From assembly GCA_950097015.1 (NCBI GenBank), contig CATNEN010000025.1, forward strand, positions 3,152,001 to 3,216,000: a stretch of DNA of 64,000 bases, written 5' to 3'. Both the position numbers and the translations under genes were made by a program. This DNA is from Macrostomum hystrix. Lineage: Eukaryota > Platyhelminthes > Macrostomidae. The first letter of the stretch is position 1. Every line of letters starts with the position of its first letter. The notes under the pieces were generated by a model that was not told the DNA's origin, made no database searches, and worked only from the letters and a program-made list of their open reading frames with translations. Shown here piece after piece: positions 1-12,300 of the stretch.

Positions 1-318
1 GACGATGTCAACGATGTCGCCGGGGTAAGCGCCGTCGCCGCGATGGGCCTGCTCTGGCACCGGCGTCGAGAAGTTCAACGCCGTCGCCAGTCCATCATGA
101 CGATGGCTGCCCCTCTAGAGGTGTCGCCAGCCGCCCGCCGCTGCTCCCTGGTGCCAAAGCAGAAGAGTCTGGATGAAACTCTGGCAGAGAGGAAGCCGAC
201 TTGTACACTGGCGCCCGCCTTCGAGGCTGAACCAGCAGCCGCCGCCGCCGCCTCTACAGGCCTCGATGCCGACGAAGAAGTCGGCAAGCAGCAGCGGGAG
301 GCCAAGCCGAGGTGTCGT
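1..318 (+). CDS. Upstream linker exon(s) of the MPDZ-like gene, boundaries unclear
   Basis: Two readings are possible. In the first, an exon ends at base 24, where a strong donor (GTAAGC) follows codons for DDVNDVAG. Its phase 0 fits the next sure exon at 7067, which makes 25-7066 one 7-kb intron. In the second, the GC-rich stretch up to about 318 is coding in frame 1, with an alanine-rich low-complexity run and a weak donor (GTGTCG) near 319, but that would leave phase 2 and need another small exon. The codons look coding-like in more than one frame, so I cannot decide. The exon would encode a linker upstream of the PDZ2-like domain. Confidence 0.35.
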
Positions 319-3300
319 CAGCCCCGTTGTCGGCTGAAGCGAACCAATTGCAACACCGCTCCGTGTCACTGCGCTGAGGTTGTCCTTCTTTGCTGCTCTT
401 TGGGACTTTCTCAGGATTCTCATTTCCTTGTATTCACACAGACTCAGCTGGTATTCACACAGACTCAGCTGGTATTCACACAGACTCAGCTGGTATTCAC
501 ACAGACTCAGCTGGTATTCACACAGACTCAGCTGGTATTCACACAGACTCAGCTGGTATTCACACAGACTCAGCTGGTATTCACACAGACTCAGCTGGTA
601 TTCACACAGACTCAGCTGGTATTCACACAGACTCAGCTGGTATTCACACAGACTCAGCTGGTATTCACACAGACTCAGTTGGTATTCACACAGACTCAGC
701 TGGTATTCACACAGACTCAGCTGGTATTCACACAGACTCAGCTGGTATTCACACAGACTCAGCTGGTATTCACACAGACTCAGTTGGTATTCACACAGAC
801 TCAGCTGGTATTCACACAGACTCAGCTGGTATTCACACAGACTCAGCTGGTATTCACACAGACTCAGCTGGTATTCACACAGACTCAGTTGGTATTCACA
901 CAGACTCAGCTGGTATTCACACAGACTCAGCTGGTATTCACACAGACTCAGCTGGTATTCACACAGACTCAGTTGGTATTCACACAGACTCAGTTGGTAT
1001 TCACACAGACTCAGTTGGTATTCACACAGACTCAGCTGGTATTCACACAGACACAGTTGTAAACTAATTATTTTCCAGTATTTCGGTGGCCAACATCTGC
1101 AGGTTTTCCAGGAGAAGTGAAAATGTTTTTGTAGGCAATTTTGCATCCGAAGGGTTAGGCTAGGTTAATGGTCAAACAGTATTATTGTGTCAGCCATCAT
1201 TGGCCTTGGATACTGGTCCATAATGTCACTATGTTTATCCTGTTTCCTGCTTTGTACGCTTTATTCTAATCTTTTTTACGGGAGTTAATCTGCCGCCGGA
1301 CGCAATAAATCATTTTTCATTATCATCTGTATCCTCTTTCTAAAAGTAAATAACTCTGAAAAACTGGCAATTGGAGCAGCTATCGTTAGCGCAACGCCTA
1401 ATGTGCTTGGCAAACTAACTAGAGCTGGTCAACCGGACTTTGGTTCGATTCGCATTAAACAATAATTACTGCGATTTACACTGGCATATTACTTACCTAC
1501 TTTGTAAATTGAACTCATCAACTATGTCTCACTTAAATTTGATTTCGCTTGAAATTCGGCGTTGACCACACGACAAGCCTTCTACTGCCTAAGCCTATGA
1601 AAATATTCTAATGGCTTCTTACAATGCATGACTTGATTACAACTATTTCGAAACATATCGGCCTAATTGGTGGTGAAAATTTTGTTAACCGCTTACATCA
1701 ATTGATAGAATAAGACACTTCGAGCTATTAACTAGAGACAAAAATGTTTCATGCTTTCTCCCTCTGGGGGAAGTGCCATTAATGGGCTGGACTCATGTCA
1801 CCGAACTGTCAGGGGCAGCATTGAGGAGGCACTGCAGCTCCCCTATCTCCCCGGGTCTGGTGACATAGCAGCGCTAATGGGCCGTGTTACCGACTGAGCT
1901 CACTCAATTATTCAAATGTCACTCCACTCGCAATACTCCCAATTTCACTCCTTCGATACTCCCACTCTTCACTCAATAATGTCAATGTAATGTAATGTAA
2001 TGTCAATAATTTCACTTCAATAATGTCACTCCTCTCTTAACTCTTCAAATTTCACTCCTCTCACAATTCTTAAAATTTCACTCCTCACAATTCTTAAAAT
2101 TTCACTCCTCCCACAATTCTTAAAATTTCACTCCTCTCTAAACACTCCCAATGTCACTCCACACTCAATCATCCCAATGTCACTCCTCACTCAATCATCC
2201 CAATGTCACTCCTCACTCAATCATCCCAATGTCACTCCTCACTCAATCATCCCAATGTCACTCCACACTCAATCATCCCAATGTCACTCCACACTCAATC
2301 ATCCCAATGTCACTCCACACTCAATCATCCCAATGTCACTCCTCAGTCAATCATCCCAATGTCACTCCTCAGTCAATCATCCCAATGTCACTCCTCAGTC
2401 AATCATCCCAATGTCACTCCTCAGTCAATCATCCCAATGTCACTCCACACTCAATCATCCCAATGTCACTCCTCACTCAATCGTCCCAATGTCATTCCTC
2501 AGTCAATCATCCCAATGTCACTCCACACTCAATCATCCCAATGTCACTCCTCAGTCAATCATGACAATGTCACTCCACACTCAATCATCCCAATGTCACT
2601 CCACACTCAATCATCCCAATGTCACTCCTCAGTCAATCATCCCAATGTCACTCCTCAGTCAATCATCCCGATATCACTCCTCAGTCAATCATGACAATGT
2701 CACTCCACACTCAATCATCCCAATGTCACTCCACACTCAATCATCCCAATGTCACTCCACACTCAATCATCCCAATGTCACTCCTCAGTCAATCATGACA
2801 ATGTCACTCCACACTCAATCATCCCAATGTCACTCCTCACTCAATCGTCCCAATGTCACTCCACACTCAATCATCCCAATGTCACTCCACACTCAATCAT
2901 CCCATTGTCACTCCTCACTCAATCATCCCAATGTCACTCAGTGGCCTCGCCTTGTTAGCCGCCCAAAGAAAGATGATCTCTGTATGAAATAGTGGATTTC
3001 CTGCGCTAATTTAGCATGCTCTTGAATGTCTAAGTGAAAGGCATTCTCGCCGCCTTAGCTTACGCAAATTTTTTTATAGCTCCACTAAGCCTACACTTGG
3101 CTTATCGTGAATCTGTATCTAAGAGCTCTCTATCCCTCTAATCAAGTTCATCTCGCAATTGCTTTCTTTTCCTTTTCCCTCCGACTCCCCAGATACCGGT
3201 TTTCCCCAGCTTCTTTATATTAGAAAGAAAAAAAAATAAAGCACAGTCAAGGCCGAGCAGTCGAGTGTCTGGCGCTCTCCCTCGCTCTATCCTTTTCTTG

Positions 3301-6300
3301 GTGCAGCATTTAATTTTCCACCATTCGGGCCTCTTGAACAGACAAGGCCAGTTCCAGTCACTTTGCTGTTCAAAAATTCTGATCTAGCAGCGATGGATAA
3401 AATGGGTTGGTGTGCACTTCTTCAGTTGCACCGACTTCTGTCTTATTTCACTTTAAAAAAGAGGAGGAGCCTCCACAACTTTCAGACATTCACGTACATT
3501 CAGCAGACATTCACACACATTTAGCAGACATTCACACAGATTCAGCAGACATTCACACAGATTCAGCAGGCATTCACATACATTCAGAAGACATTCACAC
3601 ACATTCAGCAGACATTCACACAGATTCAGCAGACATTCACACAGATTCAGAAGACATTCACACAGATTCAGCAGACATTCACACAGATTCAGCAGACATT
3701 CACATACATTCAGAAGACATTCACACACATTTAGCAGACATTCACACAGATTCAGCAGACATTCACACAGATTCAGAAGACATTCACACAGATTCAGCAG
3801 ACATTCACACAGATTCAGCAGACATTCACATACATTCAGAAGACATTCACACACATTCAGCAGACATTCACACAGATTCAGCAGACATTCACACAGATTC
3901 AGCAGACATTCACACAGATTCAGCAGACATTCACACAGATTCAGCAGACATTCACATACATTCAGAAGACATTCACACACATTCAGCAGACATTCACACA
4001 GATTCAGCAGACATTCACACACATTCAGCAGACATTCACACACATTCAGCAGACATTCACACACATTCAGCAGACATTCACACAGATTCAGCAGACATTC
4101 ACATACATTCAGAAGACATTCACACAGATTCTGCAGACATTCACACAGATTCTGCAGACATTCACATACATTCAGAAGACATTCACACACATTCAGCAGA
4201 CATTCACACAGATTCAGCAGGCATTCACATACATTCAGAAGACATTCACACAGATTCAGCAGACATTCACATACATTCAGAAGACATTCACACACATTCA
4301 GCAGACATTCACATACATTCAGAAGACATTCACACAGATTCAGCCGACATTCACATACATTCAGAAGACATTCACACAGATTCAGCAGACATTCACACAG
4401 ATTCAGCAGACATTCACACAGATTCAGCAGACATTCACACAGATTCAGCAGACATTCACACAGATTCAGCAGACATTTACACACATTCAACAGACATTTA
4501 CACACATTCAACAGACATTTACACACATTCAGCAGACATTTACACACATTCAGCAGACATTTACACACATTCAACATTTTTTTGTTCTAATTGTCTTCGG
4601 CGACACGAAGTGGTGTGACAAATTAGCTTCGTACGAGGTATTTGTGCAATCTGACACTTTGATTTGGCTGCCTAGATTCAATTTAGCGCGTGAGTTATTG
4701 GCTTCGTTTATACATGATGAATAAGAGATCAAATCCTGTTGGCCACGGGTTGGCAAACTCTGGCCCGCGGGCCAGATGCGGCCCTCGAAGCTCCCAAATC
4801 CGGCCCGTAGCCCCTTCCGACACCTACAGTATCCTGTTTCATCTCTCCCGTGTCTTATCTCTCCCGTGTCTTATCTCTCCCGTGTCTTATCTCTCCCGTG
4901 TCTTATCTCTCCCGTGTCTTATCTCTCCCGTATCTTATCTCTCCCGTGTCTTATCTCTCCCGTGTCTTATCTCTCCCGTGTCTTATCTCTCCCGTATCTT
5001 ATCTCTCCCGTGTCTAATCTCTCCCCTTTCTCATCTCTCCCGTGTCTTATCTCTCCCGTGTCTCATCTCTCCTGCGTCTCATCTCTCCTGTGTCTCATCT
5101 CTCCCGTTTCTCATCTCTCCCGTGTCTCATCTCTCCCGTGTCTCATCTCTCCCGTGTCTCATCTCTCCCGTGTCTCATCTCTCCCGTGTCTCATCTCTCC
5201 CGTTTCTCATCTCTCCCGTGTCTCATCTCTCCCGTGTCTCATCTCTCCTGCGTCTCATCTCTTTCGTGTCCCATCTCTCCCGTGTCTCATCTCTCGTGTC
5301 TCATCTCTCCTGCGTCTCATCTCTCCTGTGTCTCATCTCTCCCGTGTCTCATCTCTCCACTATCTCATATTTCTACAGTCAATACGGCACGCTGTCGTCT
5401 TTTAGGTTCTCTCTTTAGCCCGCTAGCTAATAAGTTTGCCGACCGCTGCTGTAGGTAATGCTTGTCCGAATTGTCACAAAAATAGCCTATGTGTATCAAA
5501 ATATGGAAGAAATAAGCAAATGGAAATAATATACGAGTACAACCGGAGTGTTTGACGGGTTTACAATCTAAATCTAAACTACTATGTCACTCCTGTAGAT
5601 GCCTCAAGATACCTGAGTCACACACGCAAACGTATTCCTTACTCATGTACACTTGCTTAATCAAGTATTTTCGTCATTGAGTTGGCTGCGTTAGCCCTAA
5701 AGTTTGTGTTTGTTGGGGTGCCTGTCTAATTGAATTTCAAAGAATAAAAAACCACATAGAGAGGTAGGGAGAAAGATGGCCAACTGCCTCACCCACTAAG
5801 GCTGCATTCTAAATCTAATCTGAGCTGTGGGATCTCTCATTCTGTGCCCTTACTACTCCGCGTTCCCTTGGCTTGGATAGACTATTTGCAACTCCCTGTG
5901 CAGTGCTGTTACTTCTCAATTGAGTTTGTGCAGTTCTGCTCACTTGAAGACATTATGTTTTCCCTCTGTCTGTTTTACTGTGTCAAGAACAGGGAGGCGG
6001 TTCAGAATGTGGTTCTGAATTCCTCACGAGAGGTCTGGAGTTCGAATCGTGGCAGCCTCCCCAGTCCTCGGACTGTACAGCTGTACAGCAGCGTTTGGAA
6101 GCGCCTATGGGAAGGCGCTATGAGACGTTTCTATGAAAAGAGATGAGGCACGAAGGAGAAAATAAGACACCAAAGAGATGCGACACGGAATATGAGTCAC
6201 AAGAGAGATAAGACTCGGGAGGAGTTGTGAGATGAATTGTATAGCATTCATATTTTTCACAATTACAATCAGTGGATATAACTTTTTACAGGGGAGAGAT

Positions 6301-9300
6301 AAGACACGGCAGAGATGAGACACGGCAGAGATGAGACACGGCAGAGATAAGACACGGCAGAGATGAGACACGGCAGAGATGAGACACGGCAGAGATGAGA
6401 CATGGCAGAGATGAGACACGGCAGAGATGAGACACGGCAGAGATGAGACACGGCAGAGATAAGACACGGCAGAGATAAGACACGGCAGAGATGAGACACG
6501 GCAGAGATAAGACACGGCAGAGATGAGACACGGGAGAGATGAGACACGGCAGAGATGAGACACGGCAGAGATGAGACACGGCAGAGATGAGACACGGCAG
6601 AGATGAGACACGGCAGAGATGAGACACGGCAGAGATGAGACACGGCAGAGATAAGACACGGCAGAGATGAGACACGGCAGAGATGAGACACGGCAGAGAT
6701 GAGACACGGCAGAGATAAGACACGGCAGAGATGAGACACGGCAGAGATGAGACACGGCAGAGATGAGACACGGCAGAGATAAGACACGGCAGAGATGAGA
6801 CACGGCAGAGATGAGGCACGGCAGAGATGAGACACGACAGAGATAAGACACGGTAGAGATGAGATACGGCATAGATAAGACACGGCAGGGATGATGAGAG
6901 ATTAGTTATATAAAAATATTTTGATTTTGAATAATTACAATCAGTGCACATTTTCTTTCGTACTTGTTTTTCGTGCACAATCTCCATGCTCATTGTTTCT
7001 AAAAGTTGTCATTAGAATGTGAAATGTGACCAGCCAATTCATAAGCAAAATAATTGCTACCTGCAGCTTAACACTGAATGGACCGAACTAGAAGTAATCG
7101 AACTGACCAACGACGGCTCCGGCCTCGGCTTCGGCATCATCGGCAGCAAGAGCACTGGGGTGGTGGTGCGCACCATCCTGCCTGGCGGGGTGGCCGACGC
7201 CGACGGACGGCTGCGCTCCGGGGACCACCTGCTGTACATATGCCCCGTGAGTGCCTTTTGGGCATCCCATTTGACTGAGATCCCATGACACAGAGATCCC
7301 ATGACACTGACATCCCATGACACTGAGATCCCATGACACTGAGATCCTATGGGACTGCGATCCCATGACACTGCGATCCCATGACACTGCGATCCCATGA
7401 CACTGCGATCCCATGACACTGAGATCCCATTGACTGTAATCCTATATTACTGAAATCCTCAGCTCACTCACTGCACCAATCCGCAGGTGAACGTACGCGG
7501 CATGACCAGCGAGCAGGTGGCCACTGTGCTGCGCCAGAGCGGCGACCGGGTTCGCCTGGTGGTGGCACGGGCCGTCCGAGACGAGAGCGAAGTAGCCGAC
7601 TCAGACAGCCGCTGCTGCCAGCTGGTGCCCACCGTTGAGCTGGATGACCGACTAGACGATCTGGTGTCGACCCTGGACGCGTTGGACCAGGCCAGGGTGG
7701 TTGTCCTCATGCCGCAGGAGGTGGCCACCGAGGCGCAGTCGCAGGCGTTCCACCTGCCCGGCATTGCCAATGTAAGTGCACTTCTACTATTAGTAGGCTA
7801 AAATGCGTATTTCGTGCAGTTCTTCTTATTTATCTGGGACTCGGGAGCTTGTATAGCCTAATGGTTAGGGCGTCGGACTCACGACTTAAATGTCGGGGGT
7901 TCGATTCCCGACTCCACTGGAAAAATTTGTGTCCTTTAGCAAAACACGTAACTTTGCATTGCTTCAGTTCTATTAAATGGGTACCAGCATTAGCTGGGGT
8001 AATTGGGGGTGGGTGTGGCGTCCCCCCAGTCCATGGACTGAACAGCCGTACACAGCCTTCAGATGCGCCGCGCAATAGCTGCGTCTGTGCTGTCGGCTGC
8101 ATATCTGGCACAATTGGGGCAGGTGTAATCAGTTATTATTATTAATAATAAAATGTACTTAAAGAAACTGACCTAATGTACATGCAAACTACCTAAAGTA
8201 GCACTATTAAGTATTTTTGTGCGTAATTTTTTCTAATTGTCATTCTGAACTGCAAGACATCATCGCAGATCAACGATGAAAATGAGCCAGTGGAATCACC
8301 CAGAGGTACAGAGGAAAGTTTTGACCAGGTAGATGCGGTTACAGCCACAGATATTGTGGTTCTACTTGACAGCTCTGGCAATGAGATCAATCCGCCGCTA
8401 CTGCAGCCGCAGCAGCCGGCAAACGCGTCGCCGACTTCGTCGACTTCATCATCACCCTTGCCCTCGCCATCGCCCTCGCCGACTCCGTTGCTCGATGCTG
8501 AAGAGTTTAACTTGTCCGCAGAGATTGAGGTAGACAGGAAACCTGCGTAATAATACTGGACGTTTAAAGTGTACAGAATAGTTGGGATGTTGAACAGAAT
8601 AGTTGGGATGGTGTACAGAATAGTTGGGATGGTGTACAGAATAGTTGGAATCGTGTACAGAATAGTTGGAATCGTGTACAGAATAGTTAGGATTCTGTAC
8701 AGAATAGTTGGGATGGTGTACAGAATAGTTGGAACCGTGTACAGAATAGTTAGGATTCTGTACAGAATAGTTGGGATGGTGTACAGAATAGTTGGGATGG
8801 TGTACAGAATAGTTGGAACCGTGTACAGAATAGTTAGGATTCTGTACAGAATAGTTGGGATGGTGTACAGAATTGTTGGGATGGTGTACAGAATAGTTGG
8901 GATGTTGTACAGAATAGTTGGGATGGTGTACAGAATAGTTGGGATGTTGTACAGAATAGTTGGGATGGTGTACAGAATAGTTGGGATGGTGTGCAGTGCG
9001 GATTAGATATTGTACACGTGTTACAGGAAAATGTTGGAGTGCGGTAGTTCATTAAATCAATTAATCAAATATCGCTATATTTTTTACTCTGAAGCAAATT
9101 CTAACTGATTTTTTTCTACCGATAAATCGCTTTCAATATTCAGTGATATTCTTACGTATACTTTTCCCCAAGTAAAATCCTAATTTTACACCAGTTTTAT
9201 CAAATCGATTGCGTGCAAATTGCGATTGGCAATGCCGATAATTATCATAAATTTCCATTTATTTATGAAGCGACGTGATCATTCGCCTCGCAAGGTCTAA

Positions 9301-12300
9301 TAACTCAAAACATTTTTTTGAATAATAAATTGTTTTTATCCAGCTCATTTTCATTTTTTGTCCATTCTGATTAATTAAATCACCTTTTATCACAGCTTCC
9401 TTTACCTGCTCTTCATCTTTCATCTCTTCTCGTCCTCAGCCGCCGCCAATCATTGAGCCAGCCAGAGATTCTGCAACCGCCACGGCTGACTACGAAGAAT
9501 TCTTCGTGGAGCTTCAGCGCGGCAGCTCCGGCCTCGGCATCACCATTGCTGGCTACGTTGGCGAGACATCGCATGGTAGTTCTACATCATTACCGTTTCC
9601 TCAGTCTCCTTCAGTCTCCTTCAGTCTCCATCAGTCTCCTTCAGTCTCTCCTTCAGTCTCCTTCAGTCTCCTTCAGTCTCTCCTTCAGTCTCTCCTTCAG
9701 TCTCCTTCAGTCTCTCCTTCAGTCTCCTCCAGTCTCTCCTTCAGTCTCTCCTTCAGTCTCTCCTTCAGTCTCCTTCAGTCTCTCCTTCAGTCTCTCCTTC
9801 AGTCTCTCCTTCAGTCTCCTTCAGTCTCCTTCAGTCTCTCCTTCAGTCTCTCCTTCAGTCTCCTTCAGTCTCCTTCAGTCTCTCCTTCAGTCTCTCCTTC
9901 AGTCTCTCCTTCAGTCTCCTTCAGTCTCCTTCAGTCTCTCCTTCAGTCTCTCCTTCAGTCTCCTTCAGTCTCCTTCAGTCTCTCCTTCAGTCTCTCCTTC
10001 AGTCTCCTTCAGTCTCTCCTTCAGTCTCCTCCAGTCTCTCCTTCAGTCTCTCCTTCAGTCTCTCCTTCAGTCTCCTTCAGTCTCTCCTTCAGTCTCTCCT
10101 TCAGTCTCCTTCAGTCTCCTTCAGTCTCCTTCAGTCTCTCCTTCAGTCTCCTTCAGTCTCTCCTTCAGTCTCTCCTTCAGTCTCCTTCAGTCTCCTTCAG
10201 TCTCCTTCAGTCTCTCCTTCAGTCTCTCCTTCAGTCTCCTTCAGTCTCCTTCAGTCTCCTTCAGTCTCTCCTTCAGTCTCTCCTTCAGTCTACTTCAGTC
10301 TCCTTCAGTCTCTCCTTCAGTCTCTCCTTCAGTCTCCTTCAGTCTCCTTCAGTCTCCTTCAGTCTCTCCTTCAGTCTCTCCTTCAGTCTCCTTCAGTCCC
10401 CCGGAAATCTTAATGCAGGTGTTATAAAAACGCTCACCAACTCGATCCCGCAGCCAAGCTGAATGGCATCTTCATCAAGGAGATAGCCGATGGCAGCGCG
10501 GCAGCCAGAGATGGCCGACTTCGAGTTCACGACCGCATTGTGCAGGTGATCAGATAGTCACTGTTCCTAGCTACTCGATCTGTACTCTATACAGTTTTAT
10601 GTTCGTTAGCGAATTGTCAACTGTAATTGCTCTATAAATGACAGGTGGATGCCACAAGTCTGGACGGCTACACCAATCAGGAGGCGGTTGAGATTCTCAA
10701 GCGTGCGGGCAGCACAGTTAAATTGAAATTGTTCAGATACAATAGGGGACCAATTTATCAACAGCTGCAGGCTAACGCTGGTGAGTCACTTTCAGTGGCT
10801 TATTTTTCTACCATTCAATGGTGATTGTATTGGATCGTGATATGGTAGGGCTGTGATAAATACTCGTATCTTAATTGAGACTACTCCGTCGCAATATCTT
10901 CAGCAGCCCAGTCTCCGGCGCTGTACAAAACTGTTGTCGCCCAGCGAGTCGATGAGGTTGCTCTGTTGTCGTCAACATCGAAATCGGAAACCACCGAACT
11001 GAAGGAAAATAGCGAACTGGTTGACTTTAGTGAGCTTTGTGTACTTTTGCTAATGATGCAGCACTTGTCACTTTGCTCTGTTCTAAGAAAATCCACACCC
11101 AACTCACACACTCCACACCCAACTCAGACACTCCACACCCATCTCACACACTCCACACCCACCTGAGACACTCCACACCCACCTCAGACACTCCACACCC
11201 ACCTCAGACACTCCACACCCATCTCAGACACTCCACACCCACCTCAGACACTCCACACCCACCTCAGACACTCCACACCCACCTCAGACACTCCACGCCC
11301 ACCTCAGACACTCCACACCCAACTCACACTCCACACCCACCTGAGACACTCCACACCCATCTCAGACACTCCACACCCAACTCAGACACTCCACACCCAT
11401 CTCAGACACTCCACACCCACCTGAGACACTCCACACCCACCCCAGACACTCCACACCCACCTGAGACACTCCACACCCACCTGAGACACTCCACACCCAC
11501 CTCAGACACTCCACACCCACCTCAGACACTCCACACCCACCTCAGACACTCCACACCCATCTCAGACACTCCACACCCACCTCAGACACTCCACACCCAC
11601 CTCAGACACTCCACACCCACCTCAGACACTCCACACCCACCTCAGACACTCCACACCCAACTCACACTCCACACCCACCTGAGACACTCCACACCCATCT
11701 CAGACACTCCACACCCAACTCAGACACTCCACACCCATCTCAGACACTCCACACCCACCTGAGACACTCCACACCCACCCCAGACACTCCACACCCACCT
11801 GAGACACTCCACACCCACCTGAGACACTCCACACCCACCTCAGACACTCCACACCCACCTCAGACACTCCACACCCACCTCAGACACTCCACACCCACCT
11901 CAGACACTCCACACCCATCTCAGACACTCCACACCCAACTCAGACACTCCACACCCATCTCAGACACTCCACACCCACCTGAGACACTTCACACCCACCT
12001 GAGACACTCCACACCCACCTGAGACAATCCACACCCACCTGAGACACTCCACACCCACCTCACACACTCCACACCCACCTCAGACACTCCACACCCACCT
12101 CAGACACTCCACACCCACCTGAGACACTCCACACCCACCTCAGACACTCCACACCCACCTGAGACACTCCACACCCACCTCAGACACTCCACACCCACCT
12201 CAGACACTCCACACCCACCTCAGACACTCCACACCCACCTCAGACACTCCACACCCACCTCAGACACTCCACACCCACCTCACACACTCCACACCCACCT

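Noticed and set aside
43-1146. Open frames of over 200 codons on both strands
   Set aside because: They are made by a 21-bp repeat with no stop in several frames. Only the part before about 318 could be coding.
3407-4618. Frame of 403 codons with DIHTHSA-type repeats, and a Cys-rich reverse frame
   Set aside because: Both arise from the three-divisible 21-bp minisatellite; no start context, splice sites or domain.
7843-7920. A functional tRNA gene
   Set aside because: A and B boxes are present but the arms do not pair into a full cloverleaf and a SINE body follows.
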